Shown in pieces: positions 63,260 to 64,000 of a stretch of DNA of 64,000 bases. The notes beneath the pieces are model-generated. The model had not been told where the DNA came from, made no database searches, and worked only from the letters and a program-made list of their open reading frames with translations. Each line of letters begins with the position of its first letter. Positions within the stretch are counted from its first letter, which is position 1. The stretch lies in contig NEEC01000002.1 of the NCBI GenBank assembly GCA_002189035.1, positions 1,612,001-1,676,000 of the forward strand, in the 5' to 3' direction. A program made the translations under genes and the position numbers. This DNA comes from Utricularia gibba. Lineage: Eukaryota; Streptophyta; Magnoliopsida; Lamiales; Lentibulariaceae.

Positions 63260-64000
63260 AGGATACGATGGAATGAGAAGAAAAGGAAGTGGCTTGCGGT
63301 TGAGGATGAACTGAGCAACCAGAAGATGGAACACAAAACGCACTATTTTAATAAAACACGAGTTGGATGATGATTTTATTTAAAGTGTTACATGTTGAAA
63401 GGCAACTTGATCTCATGCTACATGTATAGAACCGTACGATGGAGTGGATGGATTAGACATTATTGGTAGTAAACAGACAGATGGGAAAAAATGAGAAATA
63501 AAATATTGAGGAATAATGTGATCATGGAATGTGAAGTGTATGTGCATAATAGCGACGCACAAGTGAAATTAATTGTGAAGGTGAATGGTGGGTTCAATAG
63601 GGACAAAATGTGTCCATACAAGTCGCCTCGTGCCGACATGAGGGGACCAAAGCCAACATTTTTAGGACATCATGACTCGGTCCACTTGCTGCGCTGGGTA
63701 CGCTGCAGCCCAAGTGGCGGCGTGTCCTTTTGTATCATGTAACGAGTCTGAATCCGGATTCCATTTTGCCCCATTTGCCATCCTTGAAAAATCACAACAA
63801 TTTGAGAAATTAAAATGAAAGGCCGACGTGGACTGATCTGGACCGTCGATGCATTCTGTTTTCCCAAGGATCCTTGAACTCTTCGTTTCTTTCTTTAGTA
63901 TAGTTTAAATTATTACACCATAAAGTTTATTAGAATCCAATCACAAATTCCTAACCTGTTGGGTTCGATGTCAGATTGGCGTCGACCCTGTCTGAGACAA
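63260..64000. promoter_or_regulatory. Upstream region of the GIS-like gene to the window edge
   Basis: Should hold the leader and promoter of the zinc-finger gene. It is AT-rich with some GC-richer parts (63600-63740). No TATA box of good quality and no further gene were found. Confidence 0.4.

Overview
The window is nuclear DNA from a flowering plant, almost certainly a core eudicot. It has GT-AG introns with T-rich acceptors, AT-rich gaps between genes, two intronless PLS-class pentatricopeptide repeat (PPR) genes, an SBP-box gene with a miR156 site, a raffinose-synthase-family gene and a GIS-type zinc-finger gene. There is no operon structure, CRISPR array, phage or organellar DNA. The species cannot be fixed from the sequence.

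Layout, left to right: the 5' part of a large ABCA1-type transporter gene (minus, 1-10260, cut by the left edge); a plant-specific membrane protein of unknown function (plus, 11569-12941); a gene-poor stretch; a 72-residue membrane-anchored protein (plus, 16710-17081); an AN1/C2H2 stress-associated protein (minus, 17688-18950); a raffinose-synthase-like RFS2/SIP2 gene (minus, 19708-23023) with an ACGT-rich upstream region; an AT-rich block with inverted, 30-bp-periodic ends (about 24.7-25.6 kb); acetylglutamate kinase (minus, 28409-29437) divergent from a PPR gene (plus, 30203-32329); an ankyrin/CCCH zinc-finger gene (plus, 34696-36672); LPAT2 (plus, 37907-41197); SmD3 (plus, 41643-42948); CBF5/dyskerin (plus, 43402-45205); a complex I ESSS-type subunit (minus, 46010-46353) beside a decayed inverted copy of itself; a second PPR gene (plus, 47031-49298); an SPL gene (minus, 49496-50781); actin (plus, 52556-54015); an unrecognised gene (minus, about 54317-55353); a PTI1-like kinase (plus, 55659-57310); a CCR4 deadenylase (minus, 58043-61607); and a GIS-like C2H2 factor (minus, 62792-63259).

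Most genes are housekeeping or stress/development genes that do not form one pathway. What links them is ancestral gene order. From memory, many correspond to two duplicated Arabidopsis segments: chromosome 2 around At2g41700-At2g42310 (ABCA1, SAP11, C3H30, PTI1-like, ZFP8, actin-like, SPL9, ESSS) and chromosome 3 around At3g57150-At3g58580 (CBF5, SAP13, RFS2, NAGK, LPAT2, ESSS, SPL15, GIS, CCR4).

The most striking anomaly is that at least five, probably six, conserved genes carry a small frame-breaking indel, nearly always a homopolymer run one base short of what the conserved protein needs. The broken genes are otherwise well conserved and include essential ones, so consensus-sequence error is the simplest explanation. 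I found no convincing new biological system.
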